A stretch of DNA of 42,795 nucleotides from positions 1 to 42,795 of the forward strand of contig JAZNPF010000044.1 of the NCBI GenBank assembly GCA_045589495.1, written 5' to 3'. Positions within the stretch are counted from its first letter, which is position 1. Each line of letters starts with the position of its first letter. Below are positions 1 to 8,237 of this stretch, in pieces. A program made the position numbers and the translations under genes. The notes under the pieces were generated by a model, which was not told the origin of the DNA, ran no database searches, and saw only the letters and a list, made by a program, of their open reading frames with translations. The DNA is from SIG455 sp045589495. GTDB taxonomy: Bacteria; Bacillota; Clostridia; UMGS1810.

Positions 1-1
1 A

Positions 2-382
2 AGACCAATCACTATGAGATATGGTGAAAGCATCAATCTTGAAAATTACATACCCACAAAATACGGGTACACTTTCGCAGGATGGTACAGTGATCCGAGA
101 ACAAAACAAAATCAGGTAACAACATTTAAATTCACAAAGCCGGATGTTCTCTATGCAAAATGGAAACGGAATGAATCAATCCCTATAAATCCAAATGACG
201 AAATTATGAGCAAAGATATATGCTATCTAACAGACGAGGAAATAAAAATACGAAATGAAATCATAGAAGAAAAGAATAAAGCCTACATCGAAGGATTTGG
301 ATATGTAGCACCTTCCAAAGCAAAAACCATAGTCGCAGACTCAGATGGGGATATAAATAAAATGGTCGGTACAATGGAATAA
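2..382 (+). CDS. 3' end of a surface protein with an InlB-type (Listeria-Bacteroides) repeat, cut by the window edge
   Basis: The reading frame is open to the first bases of the window, so the true start lies upstream and the first in-frame ATG at 14 is probably internal. Residues about 14-52 carry the hallmark of the Listeria-Bacteroides repeat (Flg_new/InlB B-repeat): a GYTFAGWY core followed by about 20 residues and an LYAKW end. In Firmicutes these repeats sit in cell-surface or secreted proteins as stalk or binding modules. The remaining 70 residues are charged and mostly helical, with no LPXTG motif or SLH domain, so the mode of attachment is not visible. A hairpin terminator follows at 393-420, so it is not cotranscribed with the integrase. 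The repeat is clear; the rest of the protein is unknown. Confidence 0.75.
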   Translation, partial: RPITMRYGESINLENYIPTKYGYTFAGWYSDPRTKQNQVTTFKFTKPDVLYAKWKRNESIPINPNDEIMSKDICYLTDEEIKIRNEIIEEKNKAYIEGFGYVAPSKAKTIVADSDGDINKMVGTME

Positions 383-392
383 ATTGACGAGA

Positions 393-420
393 GGTTAAGC
401 ATAATGCTTAATCTTTTTTA
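393..420 (+). terminator. Rho-independent terminator after the InlB-repeat gene
   Basis: An 8-bp stem (GGTTAAGC with GCTTAATC, one G-U pair) closes a 5-nt loop and is followed directly by a run of six T. It lies 11 nt after the stop codon. Confidence 0.8.
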
Positions 421-444
421 TTTAATTCTTTTCGATAAAATCGC

Positions 445-473
445 TTGACTTGTAACGGTCTTTAGAGTATTGT
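445..473 (+). promoter_or_regulatory. Probable promoter of the integrase gene
   Basis: TTGACT (445-450), a 17-nt spacer and TATTGT (468-473) form a sigma-A type promoter 32 nt upstream of the integrase start. The ribosome binding site AAGGAAGTG (492-500) follows. Predicted by eye. Confidence 0.55.
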
Positions 474-505
474 GTGTGTTACAAAAAAAGTAAGGAAGTG
501 ATATA

Positions 506-1720
506 ATGCAGAAAAAACTACTTACAAACGGAAACGTATTTAAAAGAACAGACGGAAGATGGTGCGGAGTTGTATGGTATATGGACGAGCAAGGAAACAG
601 AAAACGAAAATCGTTCTCGGGAACTATCAAACAAGAAGCCAATAAGAAAATCACCGCCTACATAGCAGAATTCGAAAATCAAGTAGAAGAATCAGACGAA
701 AGCAAAAAACTACTCAAAGACAGTATACAAAACTGGCTTGAGGTAACCAAATTTTCAACAGTAGAGCAAACAACATACGACAGATTAGAATGTACGGCAA
801 AAAATCAAGTATATCCCCTACTCGGACATAAAGTTGTAGGTGACATAGTTGCAACAGATATAAAGAATATGCTAAACACACTAATGAACAAAGGATTAGC
901 ATACTCAACTGTAAAAAAAGCATATATACTACTGAACGAATACTTCAAGACAATGTACCTCGAAGAAATGATAAACAAAAATCCGATGGATAATGTTGAG
1001 ATGATAAAAAAGGCAAACTTCCTATCGGCACAAGGCAAAGAACTACTGCCCGAGTGTGAGACAATAACCATACTCAATCCAGATGAGCTTAAAGAATTCA
1101 AAAAAGAAGCCTTCGCCACATACTCAAACAGAGAAAGAAAACATCGACAAGCCGCTGCATACATACTGATGCTAAATACAGGAGCAAGACCCGGTGAGAT
1201 ACTTGCAGTAAACAATCGAGACATCGACATCGAAAAAAGGCAAATGAAAATCCAAAACTCGGTCAAAGAAGTATATAACAGAGAGGGAACACATGCAACA
1301 GGGGGCAGAACATCTAAAGTAGGCAAAACAAAGACACTAACGAGCAATCGAATCGTACCTTTAAATGACACCGCTATTGAGATGATAAGGTTGCTAAGAG
1401 AAGAATACTACTTCGGGGAAGACTCACCACTAATATGCGATAAGCACGGTAACTACACAAAGCCTGTAAACTTCCGAAAGAGATTCTATCGAATCCTCAA
1501 GGATGCAGGAATAGAAACAAAAGGTCTGCACTCACTCCGTCATACCTTCGCCACTAACCTCGTAAATGGAGTAAAGCAACCTAATGGTACAATAAAAGCA
1601 CTAAGCCCAAAACAAGTTGCAGACATACTAGGACACACAACGTCACAGATAACCGAGATCTACTATGTAAAGAAAGACACATCGAGGCTCAATGGAATTA
1701 CAGACGGATTTGAGATATAA
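506..1720 (+). CDS. Tyrosine-type site-specific recombinase / phage-type integrase
   Basis: A 404-residue protein with the full layout of Tn916/phage-type integrases: a basic N-terminal arm (about 1-60, AP2-like DNA-binding region), a SAM-like core-binding domain (about 70-165) and a C-terminal catalytic domain (about 190-395). Catalytic residues are visible: Arg228 in NTGARPGE, His342 and Arg345 in LHSLRHTFAT, His377 in LGHTTS, and the nucleophile Tyr386 in EIYYV. It therefore looks intact and active. It catalyses strand exchange between short att sites. It has its own promoter and terminator, and no excisionase, relaxase or phage gene is nearby, so it is either the end gene of a mobile element extending to the left of the window or an orphan. 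It reads opposite to the sugar locus that follows. Confidence 0.93.
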   Translation: MQKKLLTNGNVFKRTDGRWCGVVWYMDEQGNRKRKSFSGTIKQEANKKITAYIAEFENQVEESDESKKLLKDSIQNWLEVTKFSTVEQTTYDRLECTAKNQVYPLLGHKVVGDIVATDIKNMLNTLMNKGLAYSTVKKAYILLNEYFKTMYLEEMINKNPMDNVEMIKKANFLSAQGKELLPECETITILNPDELKEFKKEAFATYSNRERKHRQAAAYILMLNTGARPGEILAVNNRDIDIEKRQMKIQNSVKEVYNREGTHATGGRTSKVGKTKTLTSNRIVPLNDTAIEMIRLLREEYYFGEDSPLICDKHGNYTKPVNFRKRFYRILKDAGIETKGLHSLRHTFATNLVNGVKQPNGTIKALSPKQVADILGHTTSQITEIYYVKKDTSRLNGITDGFEI

Positions 1721-1725
1721 ATACC

Positions 1726-1767
1726 AATCAAAAAGAAGTTCCGGGTACATAGAACTTCTTTTTGATT
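1726..1767 (+). terminator. Strong terminator after the integrase
   Basis: A perfect 16-bp inverted repeat (core TCAAAAAGAAGTTC with GAACTTCTTTTTGA) around a 10-nt loop. The T-rich descending arm makes it terminate on the plus strand, and the A-rich ascending arm could also serve the minus strand. Confidence 0.85.
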
Positions 1768-1781
1768 TGCAATAATATAAC

Positions 1782-1821
1782 GATAAGGTAAATATTATTG
1801 GCAGATAATAATCACCTTATC
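1782..1821. repeat. Long imperfect hairpin between the integrase and the esterase pseudogene
   Basis: GATAAGGT (1782-1789) pairs perfectly with ACCTTATC (1814-1821), and an inner ATTATT/AATAAT pair extends the stem. No T-run follows on either strand, so it is a poor intrinsic terminator. It lies just past the integrase terminator, where an attachment site or element end could be, but no second copy was found in the window. Confidence 0.45.
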
Positions 1822-1862
1822 TGTGGGGACAATTAATTGAATTGTTTTCTTTTACCATATCA

Positions 1863-2655
1863 TTACCTATTCCATTTATATTCTATATCGGTACCAACAA
1901 AACCTATTGTTTCAAAATCTTTCGGATTATGACGTACGATAAAATCAATATAAGAATCAATCATTTTTGCGGTAAAAATATAACCGGACGGATTCATATG
2001 TCCATACATATAAAACTTCTCTTCAAATTTATCATCATATACCGGATCATATTTATATAAATCAATAACATATGAATTATCAAAATATTCAGCAAAAGAA
2101 TAAATCAATTTCGCAATAGCATCTGCCTTCTCAACTTTTTTCTGTATATTGGATTTTGGAAGTGTAACAAAAAAGAATTTAGCATCCGGATTAATCTCCT
2201 TGTATCTCTGTACAATTGCAGCATAATATCCCGCAAAAGTGGGGTTATTATTACGATAATTTTTATCGTCTATATCGCCAATACTTCCAATTTCCATATT
2301 TTGATTGTAAATATCATTTACCCTAAGGCAATAACATAAGCCTGACACAATTTTTCCTTGTTCCAAAGTCCATTACTTTCAGCAAAATCTTTTATATATT
2401 CTTGTGCTGTCATTCCTCCACTCGAAAAATTATACGCTATAAGACCATTTTTTCGTGCTATATACTGCCCCCATGAGTATTCGTATAAATCATGATATCC
2501 TGGATTCCCATCTTCATCACGGGTCTCAAACTCACCAGACGAAAGACTATCTCCAATAAATGCTATTTACGAAAAACAGAAGTATTACTATATCCGTCAA
2601 CTAATTTATCAAGCGGTTTTTCGTTATTATCATAAAGTTCTTTTTGCCAATCCAT
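1863..2655 (-). pseudogene. SGNH/GDSL hydrolase broken by two single-base deletions
   Basis: Reading the minus strand from an ATG at 2655 (ribosome binding site GGAGGA 8 nt before) gives about 28 residues, then a stop near 2567. Dropping one base at that point restores an SGNH block I reading AFIGDSLSSGE. That frame runs to a second break near 2319-2324, where ALG-stop should read ALGVND (block III). The last frame runs to the stop at 1863 and carries the C-terminal GHMNPSGY block V region. All catalytic blocks are thus present but in three frames, each break needing one inserted base. It would be a roughly 260-residue carbohydrate or acyl esterase. It is either a young pseudogene or the site of two assembly errors; A/T- and G-rich short runs at the breaks make sequencing error possible. 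Confidence 0.8.
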
Positions 2656-2691
2656 TCTATATTCCTCCAACTGGAAACTTATTTATATCAA

Positions 2692-3063
2692 TTATATTTC
2701 TGCTATAGCCTCTACCTCAAGCAATACTCCTTTAGGTAGTTTTGAAACCTCAACACATGAACGTGCTGGATACGGCTCGCTGAAATAGTTTGCATAAAAT
2801 TCGTTTATTATTGCAAAATGCTCCATATTTTGAATAAACACAGTTGTTTTTATCACATTCTTTAGACTTGAACCGGATGCTTCAAGCAGATTTTTTAAAT
2901 TTGTGAAAACCTGATCAGCCTGCGCTTCTATTCCGTCGGGAATTTCTCCTGTATCCGGTTTTACAGGAATTTGTCCTGAAGTAAATACTATATTTCCTGT
3001 TACAATAGCCTGTGAATACGGGCCTATTGCCTCCGGTGCCTTACTTGTTTTAATTTCTTTCAT
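2692..3063 (-). CDS. ridA: RidA family 2-iminobutanoate/2-iminopropanoate deaminase
   Basis: A 123-residue Rid/YjgF/UK114 protein. The signature is intact: AIGPYSQAI near residues 12-20, FTSGQIPV (27-34), the substrate-binding PARS with Arg101, and the C-terminal VEAIAEI. The family hydrolyses reactive 2-aminoacrylate and related enamines released by PLP enzymes such as serine and threonine dehydratases. An upstream in-frame ATG at 3117 would add 18 residues but sits inside the upstream terminator hairpin; the ATG at 3063 has AGGAGG at ideal spacing and gives the normal family length. A terminator separates it from the sugar operon upstream. A D-serine ammonia-lyase, a known kind of enamine source, lies at the other end of the window. 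Confidence 0.93.
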   Translation of the reverse strand: MKEIKTSKAPEAIGPYSQAIVTGNIVFTSGQIPVKPDTGEIPDGIEAQADQVFTNLKNLLEASGSSLKNVIKTTVFIQNMEHFAIINEFYANYFSEPYPARSCVEVSKLPKGVLLEVEAIAEI

Positions 3064-3103
3064 TTTATTTATCCTCCTCGTTTTAATTTGGTTTTTTAAT
3101 ATA

Positions 3104-3134
3104 GCAAAAAAGTCCATTATGTAGGACTTTTTGC
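3104..3134 (-). terminator. Terminator of the large minus-strand glycan operon
   Basis: On the minus strand AAAAAGTCC pairs with GGACTTTTT around an 8-nt loop and runs into six T. It lies 78 nt after the stop of the SGNH gene at 3212 and before ridA. The plus-strand reading also ends in T, so it may work both ways. Confidence 0.8.
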
Positions 3135-3143
3135 ATATAACAA

Positions 3144-3188
3144 ACGATAAAGCTATTATTAATTAGGAGATAGTTTTCGCTTTATCGT
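3144..3188. repeat. 10-bp inverted repeat upstream of ridA
   Basis: ACGATAAAGC (3144-3153) and GCTTTATCGT (3179-3188) are perfect complements 25 nt apart. The pair lies between the last gene of the big operon and its terminator. It may be an mRNA-stabilising 3' stem or an operator for ridA; no T-run follows. Confidence 0.5.
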
Positions 3189-3211
3189 ATTGACAGAATT
3201 TACAATTATTC

Positions 3212-3856
3212 TTATAAAGAATTCATGAATCCTTTTACTCTATCTGCAATTAATCTATGTCCATCGTCATTTGGATGAAGACCATCCGGACAGAATCTTT
3301 CTTTTACATAGTCTACCTGAGGTTGTATCATACTTATACTATACAAATCCAACACATGTATTGCATAATATTGAGCAACTTCTTTAATCGCTTTTACATA
3401 ATCATAAAGCGTATGATTACCCTGTTTTGCACCATAACCACCATTTACTTCGTCTCTGCGATGCAACGGTGTCATAAAAATTATAGGTTTGCAAGTATAT
3501 TTTTTTATAAGCAACTGCGCCAAACAATGAAGTGCACCGTAAAAACTATAGTTTGTACAATCCGAGAATTGCCCCAATGGAGATGTACCATGTCCAAAGT
3601 CATTGGTTCCTCCAAAAACCACTATAGCATCAGCATCGTCCATATTCTCTGCTCTCAAGCAAAAATCCTCAATGTATGCAATGTCACCATCATTTTGACG
3701 AGATATTCTTGTCCCTGAAACACCATAATTACGTGCTTCTCTCAGATTTAATTCATTTTTTAACAATTCAACAAAAACTTTATCGGGAGAACTTGTCCCC
3801 ACCCCATATGTAATGCTATCTCCGAGAAAATTTATTACAAGATTTTCTGTTTTCAT
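3212..3856 (-). CDS. SGNH/GDSL-family esterase (short form)
   Basis: A 214-residue cytoplasmic hydrolase with all four SGNH blocks: FLGDSITYG with nucleophile Ser14 (block I), NYGVSGT (block II glycine), FGGTNDFG with Asn85 (block III), and PDGLHPND with Asp191 and His194 (block V). These enzymes remove acetyl or other acyl groups from sugars, or cleave lipids. Its place as the last gene of a polysaccharide operon, 14 nt after the oxidoreductase gene, argues for deacylation of imported oligosaccharides. No signal peptide is present. The substrate cannot be read from the sequence. Confidence 0.88.
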   Translation of the reverse strand: MKTENLVINFLGDSITYGVGTSSPDKVFVELLKNELNLREARNYGVSGTRISRQNDGDIAYIEDFCLRAENMDDADAIVVFGGTNDFGHGTSPLGQFSDCTNYSFYGALHCLAQLLIKKYTCKPIIFMTPLHRRDEVNGGYGAKQGNHTLYDYVKAIKEVAQYYAIHVLDLYSISMIQPQVDYVKERFCPDGLHPNDDGHRLIADRVKGFMNSL

Positions 3857-3870
3857 ATTTATTCCCCATA

Positions 3871-5145
3871 TTATTCAAATGACTTTATAAACTCATCAAA
3901 GTCAACTATAACGCCCTCTTCTCTGGATTTTTCAGCAGCAAACACAATAGCGTGATTATCACAAGACTGTCTGAAAGTCGGAATTGATTTACCTGTATAG
4001 CAATCTGTAATATAATCATAAAGCGCATTGATTATACCTTCATCGCCACCGCCGTGTCCTCCGTTAATACCTTCAACACCGGTCATTGGGATTTCTGTAG
4101 TTTCTTTTGTTTCAAAATCATAGATCTTAATATATGGCGCATCGTCAGCGCTTGATGCGTGCAGTTCGCCTTTAGTGCCCATTATATGTATAAAACGACC
4201 GCCTTTATTGAATGCATTCATAGTAAATGTTACAGTAATATCATCTTCAAATAAAAGATTAACTGTCTGATGGTCTACCACATCATTATCGCATTTGAAA
4301 ACGCACTTACCATATTGTGTGTTACGGATTGCTTCTTCAACCAGTTCATCAGTAGGTTCAGCATTCTTTGTGCAGGTAGAACGGAACCAATGATTGTCTT
4401 TGTCATCCAGATACACCTTAACAGAATAATAAGGGCAACTATCTGATACAGGACATCCCTGTACACAATAATCAGGACTTCCCTCAGGAGCATTTTCTTT
4501 GGTAAAATACGAAAGTTTACCATAGGACTGTACCTTCTTGCACTTTTTATTAAGAAGCCATTGGAGAATATCCATATCGTGACAAGTTTTTTGCAAAAGC
4601 ATAGTAGATGTCTTTTTAGAATTACCCCAGTTACCACGTACAAAACTGTGTGATTGATGAAGATTTCCAACACATTCCTCGTGATTTATTGACATAATTC
4701 TTCCAAGTTTTCCATCATCAATGATATCTTTTATTTTCATATACAATGGTGTATAACGAAGAACATGGCAAACTACTATACGAACTCCTTTTTCTTCAGC
4801 ACGGTGAACAATTTCGTAGCACTCTTCAGGTTCAGGTGTTACAGGCTTTTCCAAAAGCATATCATACCCTAAGTCAATAGCCTTGAGTGCCACGTCATAG
4901 TGGTCTCTGTCCATAGTACAAATAACAGCCACATCTGCTATTTTCCCAAGTTCAAGAAGTGGTTTCCAGTCATCAAAACAAAATTCTTCATTAATATTGT
5001 GCTTGTTTTTTATATATTCTCTTCTATTTTCAATCGGCTCTGCAACAGCAACAACTTCAAATTTATCAGGAAGTTCTGCCATTATATCTGTATAACCAAT
5101 TCCTCTGCTACCTGCACCGATTAAAATTGCTTTAAGTTTTTTCAT
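3871..5145 (-). CDS. Gfo/Idh/MocA family NAD(P)-dependent oxidoreductase with a cysteine-rich insert
   Basis: A 424-residue protein. The N-terminal Rossmann fold opens with ILIGAGSRG (8-15) and carries the diagnostic EKP motif at 99-101; the C-terminal half is the family's beta-sheet substrate domain. The family oxidises or reduces hydroxyl groups of sugars, inositols and uronates with NAD(P). A cluster of cysteines around residues 225-300 (CVQGCPVSDSC, then STC, then KCVFKCDND) marks a subgroup of longer members and could bind a metal or be structural. It follows the 2-hydroxyacid dehydrogenase gene by 16 nt, so the two probably act in series on the monosaccharide released in the cytoplasm. 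Start supported by GAGGAG 9 nt before the ATG. Exact substrate unknown. Confidence 0.9.
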   Translation of the reverse strand: MKKLKAILIGAGSRGIGYTDIMAELPDKFEVVAVAEPIENRREYIKNKHNINEEFCFDDWKPLLELGKIADVAVICTMDRDHYDVALKAIDLGYDMLLEKPVTPEPEECYEIVHRAEEKGVRIVVCHVLRYTPLYMKIKDIIDDGKLGRIMSINHEECVGNLHQSHSFVRGNWGNSKKTSTMLLQKTCHDMDILQWLLNKKCKKVQSYGKLSYFTKENAPEGSPDYCVQGCPVSDSCPYYSVKVYLDDKDNHWFRSTCTKNAEPTDELVEEAIRNTQYGKCVFKCDNDVVDHQTVNLLFEDDITVTFTMNAFNKGGRFIHIMGTKGELHASSADDAPYIKIYDFETKETTEIPMTGVEGINGGHGGGDEGIINALYDYITDCYTGKSIPTFRQSCDNHAIVFAAEKSREEGVIVDFDEFIKSFE

Positions 5146-5161
5146 ATGTAATTCTCCTCTA

Positions 5162-6160
5162 TCAAGCCATTGTTTTAAGCATTTCTTTAGTTACTTCATA
5201 TTTACACGGCGTATTTTCTGTTAAATTTTTAAACTCTTCTATCATGTATTCAGCCATTCTGTGAACCTCATCGCCGAAAGAACCTGCTATATGAGGAGTA
5301 AGTATGCAATTTTCAAGAGTATAAAGTTTACTTCCGTCAAGAGGTGGTTCGGGCATAGTTACATCAAGTACGGCTGTAACATCCGGTCTTTTTTCAAGAA
5401 ATTTAATTAAGTCGTCCTCAACAACCTGTGCACCTCTGCCTGTATTTAAAAAAGTTGCATGTTCGGGCATTAAAGAAAATAGTTCATAATTTAACATATT
5501 CTGTGTCTGTTCATTATTTGCCAGGTGGTTTGATACCACTGTACAAGTTGAAAAAATTTCTTCAAGAGTTACTTTTTCCACATTAAGTTCATCTGCAATA
5601 TCATCAGGCAAAAACGGGGCAAATACTTTAACTTTAAGATTATACGCTTTAAGCATTTTAATAACAAGTTTACCAATCATACCTGCTCCGATAATGCCGA
5701 CTGATACTCCGTAATTGCCTCTGTAATTTGACACTTCATCTCTGGATGCAATATATTTTCCGCTTTTAAAAATTCTTGATGTACTGTAAAAACCTTTATT
5801 TGCAAGAATTATTTGAGCAACAGTATATTCTGCAACAGGAACTGCATTTGCTGCCCATGCACTGAACACTTTTACGCCGCAGTTAATAAACTGATGCGCA
5901 AATTTTTGGACAGAACCTGCTGCATAAAATACACACTTTAAATTTGGCAGGCAAGATCTAATTTCATCCTCTGTAAATTCAGGCATCCCCCATGTAGAAA
6001 ATATATACTCTGTTTGTTGAAAAAGATCTGCATCGTTGATAATATCAGATTTAGAGTAAATATTACCGTCAAATCCGTAATCTTTCAATTCTTCAAATAT
6101 ATGTTGTGGATAAACATTGTATATATTCCGTTCTCTCTCACACAATACTATAGATTTCAT
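5162..6160 (-). CDS. D-isomer specific 2-hydroxyacid dehydrogenase
   Basis: A 332-residue cytoplasmic NAD-dependent dehydrogenase. The nucleotide-binding loop GIIGAGMIG (155-163) sits in the inserted Rossmann domain, and the catalytic set typical of the family is visible: Arg242 (NTGRGAQ), Glu271 (MPEPP) and His290 with the TPHIAGS motif. The family interconverts 2-hydroxy acids and 2-keto acids (glycerate, phosphoglycerate, lactate-like substrates). Next to a Gfo/Idh/MocA enzyme in a lyase-rich operon, a role on an aldonate, uronate-derived keto acid or glycerate is plausible, but this is inference. The AAGGAG site lies 9 nt before the ATG, and the gene is 15 nt downstream of the phosphatase-like gene. 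Confidence 0.9.
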   Translation of the reverse strand: MKSIVLCERERNIYNVYPQHIFEELKDYGFDGNIYSKSDIINDADLFQQTEYIFSTWGMPEFTEDEIRSCLPNLKCVFYAAGSVQKFAHQFINCGVKVFSAWAANAVPVAEYTVAQIILANKGFYSTSRIFKSGKYIASRDEVSNYRGNYGVSVGIIGAGMIGKLVIKMLKAYNLKVKVFAPFLPDDIADELNVEKVTLEEIFSTCTVVSNHLANNEQTQNMLNYELFSLMPEHATFLNTGRGAQVVEDDLIKFLEKRPDVTAVLDVTMPEPPLDGSKLYTLENCILTPHIAGSFGDEVHRMAEYMIEEFKNLTENTPCKYEVTKEMLKTMA

Positions 6161-6175
6161 ATATACACGCTCCTT

Positions 6176-6985
6176 TTAGTCCAGCTTTTCAGGATATACT
6201 TTATACAAATGAACTATATTCATATCCTCAGGCATATCAAGTCCGTGAGAACCGCATTCTCCGTCAATTTCGTGACAGCCATGATCCATAGCAAACCCTA
6301 CCAATGTGTTGTGCTTGCCCCAATGGTTTTGAATCATAGCAGAAAAAGTAGCAAACATTCTGCTATTTGCTCTTAATTCTGATAATGCATACGCACTTTC
6401 CGTCCCCATCTTATGCATAGCCGTATCATAGTTTCCGTTATAAACAACATAAAAATCATATTTGTCTTCCAGGATAAGTTCAGCGGCCTTTGCATTTACC
6501 TGATCCACTGTATCAAAATAATAATAATCCATATCTCTTTCAAGATAAATTTTAGACAGACTTGCATCGCCATATCCGATGATAACCGGTTTTTTACCTG
6601 CTCTTATGAGTGCATCAAAAATAGTGTCTATTTTGATGACGGGTTTTTCATAGGCCTGTATACCATGAACACTCGGCTGTGCTCCCGTATACATGGTTCC
6701 AAAACATACAGGAGTTACAGACGGCATAACACTGCACAGAGGAATTTCAATATCCGAATATGGTATAGCATTTTCAAAAAGTTCAGGATACTTTTCATAA
6801 ATCCATTGAGCAACAGCATCAGGATTGTACATAAAAATCCTGTCTGCTTTTTTTCCGTCTAATCTTCCGTCGATATACGATTTTAATTGTTCATTTACAT
6901 CAGCACTTTGCTTAGGTGAATCAATCCCCATAGCATAACAAAGTGTTGCACAAATTGTATCTAATGATATTTCATTGTTTTTCAT
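6176..6985 (-). CDS. Alkaline-phosphatase-superfamily protein (phosphodiesterase/pyrophosphatase-like), short
   Basis: A 269-residue protein without a signal peptide. The stretch MPSVTPVCFGTMYTG (87-101) followed by PSVHGI matches the nucleophile region of nucleotide pyrophosphatase/phosphodiesterase-like members of the alkaline phosphatase superfamily, with Ser89 or Thr91 as candidate nucleophile. Near the C-terminus AMDHGCHEIDG and GSHGLDMPEDM provide Asp/His residues typical of the second metal site. It lacks the CxPSR/CxAxR motif of sulfatases, so it should not be called a sulfatase. At 269 residues it is shorter than many relatives. Sitting between a deacylase and a dehydrogenase, it may remove a phosphate, phosphonate or other phosphodiester group from the sugar; the true substrate is unknown. 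Confidence 0.72.
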   Translation of the reverse strand: MKNNEISLDTICATLCYAMGIDSPKQSADVNEQLKSYIDGRLDGKKADRIFMYNPDAVAQWIYEKYPELFENAIPYSDIEIPLCSVMPSVTPVCFGTMYTGAQPSVHGIQAYEKPVIKIDTIFDALIRAGKKPVIIGYGDASLSKIYLERDMDYYYFDTVDQVNAKAAELILEDKYDFYVVYNGNYDTAMHKMGTESAYALSELRANSRMFATFSAMIQNHWGKHNTLVGFAMDHGCHEIDGECGSHGLDMPEDMNIVHLYKVYPEKLD

Positions 6986-6998
6986 ATACGTATTCCTT

Positions 6999-8186
6999 TC
7001 AATTCAAATATTTCATAGCAATTGCAACATAAGAGGCAACGCCTTTCCACAACACATTTTCGTCAACATCAAATTTTGGATTGTGATTAGCCGCACAAAT
7101 TCCCTTTTCCTTGTTATTTGTTGATAAAAAGAAATAAACCGCCGGTATTCTTTCTGCGTAGTTAGCAAAATCATCAGATCCCATAAGTTTTGATGAAACT
7201 TTAGTTAAAACCTGTTTTTCTTCCAGAACTTCTTTTAATGTGCCTGAAACAAAATCACTCAATTCCTCATCATTTATTACAGTAGAAGACCCTTGTTTTA
7301 TATCAACCGAGCAAGTCGCTCCAAAAGCGTTTGAAATGTTTTTTGCTATACATTCCAATCTTTTTCCGATAAAGTTACGAATATTTACATCCTGTACCCT
7401 AATACTTCCTTTAAGCACAGCCGTAGCAGGAATGGAATTATGATCGACACCGGATTGAAACGTCCCAAAAGTAAGTACCGCTGCTGTTCCCGCAGGAAGT
7501 TCGCGAGCCATAATTTCCTCACAGCCACTTACAATTCGTGCACCAATTAAAATAGGATCTACTCCCTTTTCCGGAAATGCAGAATGTGTACCTTTTCCAT
7601 AAACAGTTATTGTAAATTTATCTTTTCCGGCACTAACAGGTCCCGGAATAACAGCAATCGTGCCCGGCTCCAAATCATCTCCTGCAAGATTGCCTACATG
7701 TAAAGCACAGATAGCATCAACACCGTCAATCCTGTTTTCAGCCAACATTTGCTTTGCACCGGTTCCGGTTTCCTCTCCTGTTTGAAAAATCAGCCTTACC
7801 GTCCCATTGAATTCTTCCCGATGATTATTTAAAATTTCAGCAGTACAAAGCAATGTGGCTATATGTACATCATGCCCGCAACCATGCATTTGACCATCGA
7901 TTTCAGATTTGAACGGCAAGTTTGTATCTTCAACTATATGAAGACCATCCATATCTGCACGAAACGCTATTGTTTTACCTTTGTTCTTACCTTTTATATC
8001 AGCAATCAATCCATCGTCGCCGGTATTCATTTCGTATGAAATCCCTATTTCATCCAGTACGTTCTTTACTATTTGTACCGTTTTTGGCAACTTACTTCCA
8101 ATTTCCGGGCACTTGTGAAATTCTCGACGCAATTTAATCAATCTGTCTTGTATATGTTTGCACTCAAAAGCAATAGATTTTTCCAT
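6999..8186 (-). CDS. M20 family amidohydrolase (N-acyl amino acid / amino sugar deacylase-like)
   Basis: A 395-residue metal-dependent amidohydrolase of the M20D group (HipO/AmhX/IAA-amino-acid hydrolase type). The MHGCGHDVH motif (100-108; Cys103 and His105 metal ligands), FQTGEETGTGA (catalytic Glu near 139) and MGSDDFANY near the C-terminus are all in place, flanking a small dimerisation domain. These cytoplasmic enzymes hydrolyse amide bonds, most often N-acyl amino acids. In this operon, with a GH20-like hexosaminidase directly upstream of the neighbouring esterase, N-deacylation of an amino sugar or amino-acid-decorated sugar is possible, but M20D proteins are promiscuous and this is inference. 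GAGGTG precedes the ATG. Confidence 0.9.
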   Translation of the reverse strand: MEKSIAFECKHIQDRLIKLRREFHKCPEIGSKLPKTVQIVKNVLDEIGISYEMNTGDDGLIADIKGKNKGKTIAFRADMDGLHIVEDTNLPFKSEIDGQMHGCGHDVHIATLLCTAEILNNHREEFNGTVRLIFQTGEETGTGAKQMLAENRIDGVDAICALHVGNLAGDDLEPGTIAVIPGPVSAGKDKFTITVYGKGTHSAFPEKGVDPILIGARIVSGCEEIMARELPAGTAAVLTFGTFQSGVDHNSIPATAVLKGSIRVQDVNIRNFIGKRLECIAKNISNAFGATCSVDIKQGSSTVINDEELSDFVSGTLKEVLEEKQVLTKVSSKLMGSDDFANYAERIPAVYFFLSTNNKEKGICAANHNPKFDVDENVLWKGVASYVAIAMKYLN

Positions 8187-8237
8187 ATTAACACCTCGTT
8201 AATTTTAAAAATATATCTGTTAAACATTGTGGAATCT

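Noticed and set aside
805..1371. Long minus-strand open frame inside the integrase gene
   Set aside because: It is an antisense shadow of a gene with intact catalytic motifs. No ribosome binding site or recognisable domain was seen.
6176..6985. Calling the alkaline-phosphatase-fold protein a sulfatase
   Set aside because: There is no CxPSR or SxPSR motif and no signal peptide. Lyase neighbours alone do not justify it.
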